A stretch of 64,000 nucleotides of DNA from Cellulomonas sp. NS3 (GTDB lineage Bacteria > Actinomycetota > Actinomycetes > Actinomycetales > Cellulomonadaceae): NCBI RefSeq assembly GCF_024757985.1, contig NZ_CP103289.1, forward strand, positions 4,526,001-4,590,000, in the 5' to 3' direction. Shown one piece after another: positions 57,835 to 64,000 of the stretch. The number at the start of each line of letters is the position of its first letter. The stretch's first letter is position 1. The translations under genes were made by a program, and so were the position numbers. The notes beneath the pieces were generated by a model. That model worked only from the letters and a program-made list of their open reading frames with translations. It was not told the DNA's origin and searched no databases.

Positions 57835-58854
57835 GTGAAGCGCTCGTGGGCGTTCCTGGCCGTCACCGTCGCCCTGCTCGCCGGGCCGGGCGCCGCGAGC
57901 GCGCTCGCCGGTCCCGCGGACGCCGCGTCGGCCGCGACGGCGGTCGGCGCGGCCCGGGCGGACCTCGCCGACCAGGGCGCGCAGCCCGACGGCGGGCGTC
58001 ACCACCCGCGGCCCGGCCGCCCGCTGCACGTCGCGATCGGCGACTCGCTCCCGGCCGGCCAGCAGTCGGTGCCCCCCGCGGTCGACTTCCCCACGACGGC
58101 CGCGCTGTGGAAGGCCAACGGGTTCGTGGCCCGGTTCCACGCCGTGCTCCCGCGCCGGCTGGACTGCGCTCCGGGGCGCGGCCGGCACGGCGAGGACCTC
58201 GACCACCGCGGGCGCGGCTGCCGCGGGATCGCGCTCGTGAACCTGTCCCGGACCGGGATCCCGGGCGTGGCCGGCGGCGTCACGACCGAGACGGTGCTGG
58301 CGCCCGGGGACCAGCTGGACCAGGCCGTCGCGCTGCTCGACGCCCGCAACCACGACCGCTCGCGCCGCAACGACGTCGAGGTCGTCACGGTCTCGGTCGG
58401 CGGCAACGACCTCTACGGGCCGGCCGTCGCGGCGTGCGTGCTGGCGACGACGCCCGCGTGCCTGCCGACGCTCGAGACGACGTTCGCGGGCTTCGTGACC
58501 CGGTACGACGAGATCCTGCGCACGCTCCGGGAGCACGCCGGACCCCGGACGCTCATCCTCGGGATGACGTACTACAACCCCCTCCCGTTCTGCGACCTCG
58601 GCGCGACCGACCCGGAGCGCGTGCGGCTGCTCGGCGACGCGATCCTCGAGGGCGGGACGCTCGGCGGCGCGACCCTGCCGGCCGGCTCCAACGACCGGCT
58701 CCGCGAGGTCGCCGCGCGCCACGACGTGACCGTCGTCGACGCGTTCGGGCTCCTGGGGGCCGGGGACTTCGTCGGCGGGTCCGACTGCGTGCACCCCGAC
58801 GGCGACGGCCACGAGCGTCTGGCCCGCGCGTTCGCGGCGGCCCTCCCCCGCTGA
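57835..58854 (+). CDS. Secreted SGNH/GDSL hydrolase
   Basis: The protein has 339 residues. A signal peptide (KRSWAFLAVTVALLAGPGAASALA) is followed by a Gly/His/Arg-rich stretch and an SGNH domain: block I VAIGDSLPAGQQS, Gly block NLSRTGIPG, VSVGGNDLYGP with Asn, and DCVHPDGDGHERLARAF with the Asp-His pair. Four to six Cys suggest disulfides. It may be a pectin or xylan acetyl esterase or a lipase; the PL11 neighbour favours a polysaccharide esterase. GAGGGGG precedes GTG 57835; TAGCGT further upstream may be the -10 box. Confidence 0.88.
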   Translation: MKRSWAFLAVTVALLAGPGAASALAGPADAASAATAVGAARADLADQGAQPDGGRHHPRPGRPLHVAIGDSLPAGQQSVPPAVDFPTTAALWKANGFVARFHAVLPRRLDCAPGRGRHGEDLDHRGRGCRGIALVNLSRTGIPGVAGGVTTETVLAPGDQLDQAVALLDARNHDRSRRNDVEVVTVSVGGNDLYGPAVAACVLATTPACLPTLETTFAGFVTRYDEILRTLREHAGPRTLILGMTYYNPLPFCDLGATDPERVRLLGDAILEGGTLGGATLPAGSNDRLREVAARHDVTVVDAFGLLGAGDFVGGSDCVHPDGDGHERLARAFAAALPR

Positions 58855-59053
58855 GTCGCAGGTGCGACGACGGCTGCCCTCGCCTCACTCGTGCGGGCAC
58901 GCCGCCGGCGTCGACGCGTCGGTCCGCCGACGGGCGGGGCTGACCCGCTGACCCGCCGACGCGCCGACGACGACACCGCCGGTGCTCGCCGCACGTCCCG
59001 GAGCCGCCATCCGGCGTTCACCGCGCCGACCGGCGGCCGTCGGCGGGCGAGGT

Positions 59054-59059
59054 TAGCCT
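59054..59059 (+). promoter_or_regulatory. Leaderless -10 box TAGCCT
   Basis: TAGCCT ends 6 bp before GTG 59066. The 200 bp before it (58855-59053) hold nothing else recognisable. Confidence 0.6.
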
Positions 59060-59065
59060 CGCGAG

Positions 59066-59557
59066 GTGACCGAGCTGACCTCCCTGACGACCGAGCCGGT
59101 CGAGCTGCCCGGCGTGCGCCCCGCGGACCCGCCGACCGAGATGCTGCCGGGCCGGCTGTGGCACGGCGGCTGCCCGGTCGACTTCGACTGGGTCACGGCG
59201 ACCGGGATCCGCGCGGTGATCGACATCGCCGACGCCGACGCGCACCCGCCGGCGGGCGCGACGGACGGGCTGCTCTACCTCAAGGCCCCGCTCGTCGACG
59301 GCGACGACCTGCCCGACCCGGCGCTGACCCTGCGGCTCGCGACCCTCGTCGCCGGGCTGCTCGACGACGGGTACCGCGTCCTCGTGCACTGCACGTTCGG
59401 TCGGAACCGCTCCGGGCTGGTGGTGTCGCTCGTCGTCCGCGAGGCGCTCGGCCTCACGGGCGCCGAGGCCCTCGCGCACGTGCAGCAGCACCGCGAGGGC
59501 ACCGTCAACAACGCGCGCTTCGCGGAGTGGCTGCGCACCCTGCCGGCGCCGCGCTGA
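59066..59557 (+). CDS. Dual-specificity/tyrosine protein phosphatase-like protein
   Basis: The protein has 163 residues. The active site HC-TFGRN-R-S (C109, R115) follows LLDDGYRVLV, and the general acid Asp is probably in APLVDGDDLPD. The C-terminal helix has GAEALAHVQQHREGTVNN. It removes phosphate from proteins or small molecules in the cytoplasm. The GTG start is leaderless. Confidence 0.88.
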   Translation: MTELTSLTTEPVELPGVRPADPPTEMLPGRLWHGGCPVDFDWVTATGIRAVIDIADADAHPPAGATDGLLYLKAPLVDGDDLPDPALTLRLATLVAGLLDDGYRVLVHCTFGRNRSGLVVSLVVREALGLTGAEALAHVQQHREGTVNNARFAEWLRTLPAPR

Positions 59558-59590
59558 CGCCGGGCACGCCACCGTCACGTCACAGCGGCG
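59547..59590. terminator. Hairpin spanning both stop codons
   Basis: Arms of 13 bp (59547-59559 and 59578-59590, 11 of 13 pairs) enclose TGA 59555-59557 of the phosphatase gene and the minus-strand stop at 59580-59582. Confidence 0.5.
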
Positions 59591-59861
59591 TGCGCCACTC
59601 CCGCACCGCGTCGTCGAGCCAGTCGTGCGTGCGCCCGTGGTGCACGTCGTCCCACAGCCGGAACGCGACCCCGCCGAGCTCCGCGACGCGGTCGAGCACC
59701 GGGCGTCCGTCCCACGTGAGCACGTCGAACCCGTAGGCGTCGCGGAACCCCCGGTACGCGGCGGCGTCGATCTCGCCGGCGACGAACCGCCGTGCCGCGC
59801 TCGTCAGGTCGTACTCGCGGGGCGCACGGGCGATCCGCGGGTCGCTCGGCGGCGATGTCAC
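59580..59861 (-). CDS. Hypothetical protein
   Basis: The protein has 93 residues, acidic and soluble. It begins MTSPPSDPRIARAPREYDLTSAARRFVAGEIDAAAYRGFRDAYGFDVLTW, helical, and ends FRLWDDVHHGRTHDWLDDAVREW. It resembles small proteins of unknown function in actinobacteria. GTG 59861 is 10 bp from the divergent channel remnant start, so the two promoters overlapped when both were active. Confidence 0.65.
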   Translation of the reverse strand: MTSPPSDPRIARAPREYDLTSAARRFVAGEIDAAAYRGFRDAYGFDVLTWDGRPVLDRVAELGGVAFRLWDDVHHGRTHDWLDDAVREWRTPL

Positions 59862-59871
59862 GAGGAGCGGC

Positions 59872-60462
59872 GTGACCCGACTCGACCGTTGGGAGCAGCG
59901 CGCCGAGGTGCCCCTGTCCGTGGCCGCGCTCGTCTTCCTCGCCGCCTACGCCGTGCCGATCGCCGCACCGGACGTCTCGGAGAGCACGCGAGCCGTGTGC
60001 GAGACAGTGCTCACCGCGACCTGGATCGCCTTCGCCGTGGACTACGCCATCCGGCTGAAGCTCGCTGAAGCGCGCCGCGCGTTCATCCGGCACAACCTCT
60101 CTGACCTCGCCGTGATCGCACTGCCGATCCTGCGTCCCTTGCGGCTCCTGCGACTGGTCGCGCTGATCGGCGTGCTCAAGCCAGGTGCGCCGCGTTCGGC
60201 GCGGTGATCGCGAGTGCGCCACAGGTAAGGAGCAGCGCAGTGCCGGCGGTCACGTAGGTGACGACCCGTCCTCGCAGGGAGCGAGCGCCGGCGCGGTTGG
60301 CTCGTCGAGCGCGTCGCCGACGCCGCCGAACAGCAAGAGGCCGTGACACGAGACCAGCTCGACGACCTCATAGCAGAGGTCCGCCAACGACGAGCCGAAC
60401 TCGCCAACCGCCGCCGCGCCGACGACGAAGGCGCGCCTGAGGCAGGCGTGACACGTACGTAG
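59872..60462 (+). pseudogene. Voltage-gated potassium channel, broken by inversion and deletion
   Basis: The N-terminal part (59872-60180) reads as helices S1-S4 of an ion_trans channel, ending LRPLRLLRLVALIGVL. The next part of the protein (S5, RSLRGRVVTYVTAG then TALLLTCGALAI) is found on the opposite strand at about 60185-60289. The C-terminal coiled coil (WLVERVADAAEQQEAVTRDQ) is again on the plus strand at about 60298-60462, with stop TAG. The pore loop with TVGYGD and S6 are missing. A stop at 60205 ends the plus frame. The gene cannot encode a channel. Confidence 0.85.
60179..60302. repeat. 13-bp inverted repeat at the edges of the inverted channel segment
   Basis: AGCCA-GGT-GCGCC (60179-60191) and its inverse GGCGC-GGT-TGGCT (60290-60302) share the 5+5 outer and inner bases. 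They lie at the two borders of the inverted S5 segment and probably took part in its inversion. Confidence 0.65.
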
Positions 60463-60478
60463 ACGATCGTTTGAGTGC
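60455..60478. repeat. P element 1 (11-2-11 palindrome)
   Basis: Arms GTACGTAGACG and CGTTTGAGTGC around core AT. Left arm overlaps the TAG stop of the channel remnant. Confidence 0.6.
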
Positions 60479-60893
60479 ATGGATGCGCACGCACGGCCCG
60501 TGTGCGCACGGTCGTCAGCGCCGCACGGCCGGCGACCCGGCCCTCCGGTTCGACCGCGCAGCGGCATGAGCGCGCGTAGGAGTGCGCTCGGAGCATGTGA
60601 CAGGTCTCGGTCCCTCTCGCCTCAGTCGCTCAGCGCCCCGGAAGCGGCGGCAAGCGCCGACAGGCATCCGAGAACCACGGCCCACACGAGAGCCTCCGAA
60701 CGAAGGACTGCGGCGGCACGGCTACGAAAGCAATGGCGAGCGTCGTGAACCATGCGTGGACCGTAGGCCCGGCACAACGCGCACGGAAGCGCCGGCGGCC
60801 CAGCGTTCCCGGTGGACCCCGCAACGGCATGACCGTGCGCTGCGCGCACAGCGGGACCTCACAGCGCACTCGCTGGCCTCCCGCCGAGCGCAT
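60479..60893. other. Stretch without a credible gene
   Basis: Open frames here lack host codon bias. A minus-strand frame ends in a membrane-like LVWAVVLGCLSALAAASG (about 60622-60690) and may be another gene tail, but this is too weak to call. Confidence 0.4.
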
Positions 60894-60917
60894 GCACCTG
60901 AACGGAGGTTTGTGTAC
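60894..60917. repeat. P element 2
   Basis: Arms GCACCTGAACG and GGTTTGTGTAC around core GA; preceded by CAT as in other copies. Confidence 0.7.
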
Positions 60918-60976
60918 ACGCAGTGGCGAGACGCCGCGGGGGCCGCCCTGCGGCGTCCCCAACGCACCAACCAGCT

Positions 60977-61000
60977 GTACTCAAGCCTTCGGTCAGGTGC
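60977..61000. repeat. P element 2b (degenerate)
   Basis: Arms GTACTCAAGCC and CGGTCAGGTGC around core TT. The right arm matches the consensus in 10 of 11 positions, the left in about 6. Confidence 0.35.
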
Positions 61001-61130
61001 AGTGTCCCGTGTGATGAGCCGTCAGTCGCCGCCGCCTGACGCGTGCAGCGTTGGGGCAAGCGTTGTTGCGGTGACGCGTACCGGGTGCCGAGAGTGATCG
61101 ACGCTGCGGGCGGCGCGCCTCGGCCCTCGC

Positions 61131-61158
61131 TTGACAGACCTCAGAGGTTCTCTAGCGT
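61131..61158 (+). promoter_or_regulatory. Promoter of the SDR gene
   Basis: -35 TTGACA (61131-61136), 16-bp spacer, -10 TAGCGT (61153-61158), then 7 bp to ATG 61166. This is the best consensus-like promoter in the window, and the mRNA is nearly leaderless. Confidence 0.75.
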
Positions 61159-61165
61159 CGAGACC

Positions 61166-61903
61166 ATGACCCTCATGCAGTTGCGTGACCTGACTGGGAC
61201 CGTCGTGGCGGTCACCGGTGCCTCCGCCGGCATCGGCCGTGCCATCACCGAGGCGCTGGTTGCCGCGGGCGCCAACGTCGTGGTCGGAGCTCGCCGGCTC
61301 GAGCGTCTCACCGAGCTGGCCGGGCAACTGGGAACCGACCGGGTCGTGCCCGTGCAAATGGACGTGCGCGCGCCCGCCGACAACGCCCGCCTCGTGCAGG
61401 CGGCCCTAGACACCTGGGGCCGACTGGACTCCGTGGTCGCCAACACAGGCGTCGGTCTCTACGGCTCGGTCCTGGACGGCAGCGACGAGGACATTCGAAC
61501 CATGATCGACACCAACTTCACCGGCACCGTCTTCACCGTGCGTGCCGCGCTGCCACCGATGCTCGAGGCCGGTGCAGGCGACATCGTCATCGTCGCCTCC
61601 GTGGCGAGCTTCCGCGGCGGGCCGGACGAGGCCGTGTACGCCGGAACCAAGTTCGCCCAGCAAGGCTTCGCGGGCTCCATCGATCGTGAGCTCCGCGAGA
61701 AGGGGATCCGTGTGACGACGATCAACCCCGCCGGGGTCGAGACGGAGTTCGCGATCGGCAAAGGCCGCACCCAGGGTGACCCCTCGCTCGCGGAGTACCT
61801 GCGCCCGGAGATGGTCGCCCACGCCGTCGTCACCACGCTGCAGCAGCCGCGCGAGATGCGGACACAGCACTGGGCGATGTGGAGCATGCGCCAGGGCAGC
61901 TGA
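61166..61903 (+). CDS. Short-chain dehydrogenase/reductase (SDR)
   Basis: The protein has 245 residues. The NADP/NAD motif is TGASAGIG (17-24), the NAG variant is NTG, the catalytic residues are Ser in VASVASFRGG, Y158 and K162 in YAGTK. C-terminal parts follow the classical SDR pattern (INPAGVETEF). The substrate is unknown; close style is that of serine/3-hydroxy acid dehydrogenase-like YdfG enzymes. Codon use is less GC-biased than in the rest of the window, suggesting transfer. The HAD gene follows after 82 bp. Confidence 0.93.
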   Translation: MTLMQLRDLTGTVVAVTGASAGIGRAITEALVAAGANVVVGARRLERLTELAGQLGTDRVVPVQMDVRAPADNARLVQAALDTWGRLDSVVANTGVGLYGSVLDGSDEDIRTMIDTNFTGTVFTVRAALPPMLEAGAGDIVIVASVASFRGGPDEAVYAGTKFAQQGFAGSIDRELREKGIRVTTINPAGVETEFAIGKGRTQGDPSLAEYLRPEMVAHAVVTTLQQPREMRTQHWAMWSMRQGS

Positions 61904-61985
61904 AGGAGCCGTGGCTCGGCAGACGGAGCCGCGGCGCTGGGCGAGGTTCGGTCGCGGAATCGACAGACCGAAGGAGCACAGACCC

Positions 61986-62687
61986 ATGGAGAACACAGGC
62001 AGCACGGTCCGTGGCGAGCGGGTCCCGAAGGTTGTCGTCTTCGACGTGAACGAGACGCTGAGCGACATGTCGCCGATGTCGGCCCGTTGGAAGAGTGTCG
62101 GCGCGCCGGCCTACCTCGCGCGGCAGTGGTTCGTCGAGGTGCTTCGTGACGGCTTCGCTCTGGCCGCCGCGGGTGCGTCGCAACCCTTCGCAGAGATCGC
62201 CGCTGCCACCGCCGAGCGGCTCCTCATGCCCGTCGGAATCGAGGACGTGCCGGCGGCGGTGAAGCACGTGATGGCGGGTTTCGGTGACCTCGACGTCCAC
62301 CCGGACGTGCCGGACGGCGTGCGCGGCCTTCGCGCCGCCGGGATCCGGTTGGTCACGCTCTCAAACGGTAGTGCCAAGGTGGCAGATGGCCTGCTGACGC
62401 GGGCGGGCCTGCGGGGCGACCTCGAGGCTCTCCTCAGCGTCGACGACGCGCCACGGTGGAAGCCTGCGCCTGAGGCGTACGCGCACGCGGTCCGCTGGGG
62501 CGGGGTGGCGGCGGCCGAGATGCTACTCGTCGCGGTGCACCCCTGGGACATCGACGGCGCAGGACGGGTCGGGATGCGCACCGCCTGGATCAACCGGGAC
62601 GCAGCCCACTACCCCGCATTCTTCCGGCAGCCGGATATCGCAGTGGCGTCACTGACGGACCTCGCAGCGCGGTGGTCCCGGCGATGA
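61986..62687 (+). CDS. Haloacid dehalogenase type II (HAD family)
   Basis: The protein has 233 residues. The nucleophile is D20 in VVVFDVNETLSDM, motif II is TLSNGSAK, the Lys is in DDAPRWKPAPEAYAHA and motif III is AVHPWDIDGAGRVGMRTAWINR. This layout fits L-2-haloacid dehalogenases, which release halide from 2-haloacids, though many family members have other substrates. AAGGAG lies 10 bp before the ATG. With the SDR gene it forms a two-gene unit between P elements 2 and 3. Confidence 0.9.
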   Translation: MENTGSTVRGERVPKVVVFDVNETLSDMSPMSARWKSVGAPAYLARQWFVEVLRDGFALAAAGASQPFAEIAAATAERLLMPVGIEDVPAAVKHVMAGFGDLDVHPDVPDGVRGLRAAGIRLVTLSNGSAKVADGLLTRAGLRGDLEALLSVDDAPRWKPAPEAYAHAVRWGGVAAAEMLLVAVHPWDIDGAGRVGMRTAWINRDAAHYPAFFRQPDIAVASLTDLAARWSRR

Positions 62688-62702
62688 AGCCGCTGCTGGC
62701 CC

Positions 62703-62726
62703 GTACCTGAACGGACGTTTAGGTGC
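62703..62726. repeat. P element 3
   Basis: Arms GTACCTGAACG and CGTTTAGGTGC around core GA, the same core as element 2. It starts 15 bp after the HAD stop codon. Confidence 0.7.
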
Positions 62727-62742
62727 ACCGTCATACGACGCC

Positions 62743-62998
62743 TCAGGTGCTCGGCGGGGTCTCCGAAAACCCTGCGCGGGCGATCGGCTCGCGGAGCCAA
62801 GGCCAGTCGTCCTCGGCCCAGATCGTGAAGCGGTCTACAGCGCCACCCTCGCCCAAAGACAGCTCGACCAGCCACTCGACGTCGGAGTGCTGAACCACCT
62901 CCACCGGGACGAGGTCTGGTGGTGGATGTGGGCCGCGAGGGCGCGCGCCCGCGGCTCGCTCATCACGGGCGCCCCCGCGCGTCGTCGTTCACCCGGAC
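62743..62998 (-). pseudogene. C-terminal gene fragment between P elements
   Basis: A minus-strand frame, open from about 62998 to TGA 62743-62745, contains a protein-like end: VEVVQHSDVEWLVELSLGEG, then FTIWAEDDWPWLREPIARAG. It has no ATG or GTG before the in-frame GTG 62904 and a Pro-rich junk-like lead. It looks like the tail of a soluble protein whose front is lost. The stop lies 16 bp from element 3. Confidence 0.6.
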
Positions 62999-63006
62999 AC
63001 TGTGCG

Positions 63007-63049
63007 TCACGGCCGCTTCTCGCGGAAGTAGCCGGCGCCTTCGCAGGTG
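63007..63049 (-). pseudogene. Very short gene tail next to P element 4
   Basis: A minus-strand frame reads TCEGAGYFREKRP and stop directly beside element 4. It resembles a genuine protein C-terminus cut by the element, but 13 residues are not enough to name it. Confidence 0.3.
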
Positions 63050-63052
63050 CAT

Positions 63053-63076
63053 GTAATCAAACGATCGTTTAGGTAC
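63053..63076. repeat. P element 4
   Basis: Arms GTAATCAAACG and CGTTTAGGTAC around core AT, flanked by CAT and ATG so the dyad extends to 30 bp. Confidence 0.7.
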
Positions 63077-63079
63077 ATG

Positions 63080-63395
63080 TCACGCTGTCGTGCGTTGATC
63101 ATGGCGTCGCAGCGGCTTGGTCAGCCATCGCCGCCACCGGGGCACGATCAGCACCGTCAGCGCCGGTGTGGCGTAGGCGAGGGCTGCCCAGGGGTGCGAT
63201 CGACCCGCGGCGAGGGCTGCCCGGGCATCGCGAACGGCCATCACGACGCCCGGATCGGCCGGGTCGTGCACTAGCTCGAGTGGAGCGGTGTACCGGGAGT
63301 CGGCCGGGGCTTGCTCCCAGTACTGGTACGGGCCCCGCGTGGTCCACCCTGCTTCACGTACAACCGAGCGGAGGTTGGTCGACGCTCCATGCCAT
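63080..63395 (-). pseudogene. Membrane protein fragment lacking a start, between P elements 4 and 5
   Basis: A minus-strand frame is open across element 5 and reads WHGASTNLRSVVREAGW, TTRGPYQYWEQAPADSRY, APLELVHDPADP and then a membrane segment (HPWAALAYATPALTVLIVP) with a basic tail, ending at TGA 63080-63082 against element 4. The sequence is clearly protein-like over about 100 residues but has no start codon before a weak GTG at 63271. The N-terminal part is missing at element 5. Confidence 0.65.
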
Positions 63396-63397
63396 GT

Positions 63398-63421
63398 GCA
63401 CTTGAACGAACGTTCGAGTAC
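63398..63421. repeat. P element 5
   Basis: Arms GCACTTGAACG and CGTTCGAGTAC around core AA, flanked by CATGT and ATG. Confidence 0.7.
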
Positions 63422-63491
63422 ATGTACCGGCGTCCGCGCTCACGGGGTCACTCCGGCGTCGCCGAGGGTTGAGGGATCGAGCGTGGAGCGT

Positions 63492-63842
63492 TCAGCGGCG
63501 GGGATCGACCGGAACGTACCCGCCCTCGGCATCTCGGACGAGCAGCGTCGCGACGTCGCCCGCGACGCGGACGAGGCCTTCGCGCCAGACGCCGTCGACG
63601 AGCATCCGAACCTGGCCCTGACCGTCGCCCGTGGGGAGGGTGTACTCGTCGAGCAGCACGTCGGCGTGTTGCGCCTGCTGCTCGACCTGCCGGGCCAGGC
63701 CCGGATCTGTGCGCGCATCGACGACGAACCAGGCTCCGATGCCCACCGCCGCCACGGTCAGCACGACCAGCAGGGGGACCCACAGCCGCTCGAGCGAGTC
63801 GCTGCGCCCGCGAGGCATGTCTTTCGCCATTTCGAGGAACAC
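63492..63842 (-). CDS. Hypothetical single-span membrane protein
   Basis: The protein has 116 residues. A charged N-terminus (MAKDMPRGRSDSLERLW) leads to one membrane helix (VPLLVVLTVAAVGIGAWFVV) and a C-terminal extracellular domain of about 65 residues (VRMLVDGVWREGLVRVAGD, LVRDAEGGYVPVDPRR). GTG 63842 is chosen because GGAAGGAG lies 6 bp before it; ATG 63830 is also possible. No family recognised. The 158 bp to the right edge contain nothing I can name. Confidence 0.72.
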   Translation of the reverse strand: MFLEMAKDMPRGRSDSLERLWVPLLVVLTVAAVGIGAWFVVDARTDPGLARQVEQQAQHADVLLDEYTLPTGDGQGQVRMLVDGVWREGLVRVAGDVATLLVRDAEGGYVPVDPRR

Positions 63843-64000
63843 GTCCGCTCCTTCCCGCCGGCCGGGCCGGCTGCCCAACACCGGCGTCTGGTGCGCCGCC
63901 GCGACGCGGAACGCGCAAGCCAGGGTTCATGCCATCGTCACACGACGGTCAAGCCAGCACCAGGCCACGCTCGTTTGAGCCAAACCGTCGAGACTGCCTC

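Noticed and set aside
60622-60849. 75-residue minus-strand ORF
   Set aside because: Cys/Arg-rich and without host codon bias; only its last 20 residues look membrane-like, so it was not called.
60455-63421. P elements as integron attC sites
   Set aside because: attC sites need outer RYYYAAC/GTTRRRY boxes separated by a longer folded region; here the arms are only 2 bp apart and GTTTAGG does not fit GTTRRRY. No integron integrase is seen.
63960-63982. Another P element near the right edge (CGTTTGAGCCA)
   Set aside because: Only one half-site matches; the left arm shows no similarity.
1-64000. tRNA, rRNA, CRISPR arrays, prophage or insertion sequences
   Set aside because: No cloverleaf, no regular spaced repeats, no transposase or phage motifs were seen on either strand by reading.

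Overview
The window is very GC-rich DNA with strong G/C third-position bias, GTG starts, four-base start/stop overlaps and leaderless promoters. It looks like an actinobacterial chromosome. A CBM2/Pro-Thr-linker polysaccharide lyase, a GH30/GH42/ABC locus, mycothiol-type enzyme families and a HelR protein suggest a Cellulomonas-like member of the Micrococcales. This is inference; there is no rRNA marker. I saw no tRNA, rRNA, CRISPR array, intact insertion sequence or phage gene.

Layout. 1-7.6 kb: tail of a secreted protein, a VOC/AraC-type divergent pair, a CpdA-like phosphoesterase, a YdeI-like protein, then glucuronate isomerase and fructuronate reductase genes (uxaC-uxuB-like) and a RibD-type reductase. 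7.7-13.4 kb: a NarL-type two-component pair, a membrane protein with its own small regulator, a DUF4190-like protein and an ATPase/membrane pair. 13.4-23.6 kb: a serine hydrolase and a complete respiratory nitrate module read leftward, narK-narG-narH-narJ-narI. 23.8-27.1 kb: a gene broken by an in-frame amber codon, a small protein, and HelR, the RNA polymerase protector against rifamycins, with a palindrome upstream that has the layout I recall for the rifamycin-associated element. 27.2-44.1 kb: mixed housekeeping and stress genes (YidC, TetR/hydrolase, LysE, SGNH hydrolase, two WYL regulators, rRNA-type methyltransferase, mycothiol-dependent enzyme, MerR with a small multidrug exporter, hemerythrin).

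44.2-58.9 kb is the carbohydrate section. A LacI regulator faces an operon of two sugar permeases, a solute-binding lipoprotein, a GH42 beta-galactosidase and a secreted GH30 enzyme of the beta-1,6-galactanase type. Two identical 20-bp operator copies lie between them. A secreted CBM2-PL11 rhamnogalacturonan lyase and a secreted SGNH hydrolase follow. Together they suggest use of pectin side chains or arabinogalactan: the secreted enzymes cut the polymer, the ABC system imports oligosaccharides, the intracellular GH42 releases galactose, and uxaC/uxuB could take uronic acids.

59-64 kb is an accessory tail with lower GC. It holds a potassium-channel pseudogene in which the S5 segment is inverted and the pore is missing, a promoter-driven SDR gene followed by a HAD gene, several start-less gene tails, and at least five copies of a 24-bp palindrome (11-bp arms around a 2-bp core). 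The palindromes sit next to stop codons and at fragment edges. This is the part of the window least explained by known features.

Three themes recur: (1) leaderless promoters with TANNNT exactly 6 bp before the start codon, twice driving mini-ORFs that overlap the next gene; (2) convergent gene pairs whose two stop codons lie in the stem of a shared hairpin; (3) an operator ATCCGGA, 8 bp, GTCCGGA shared by two WYL regulator genes.
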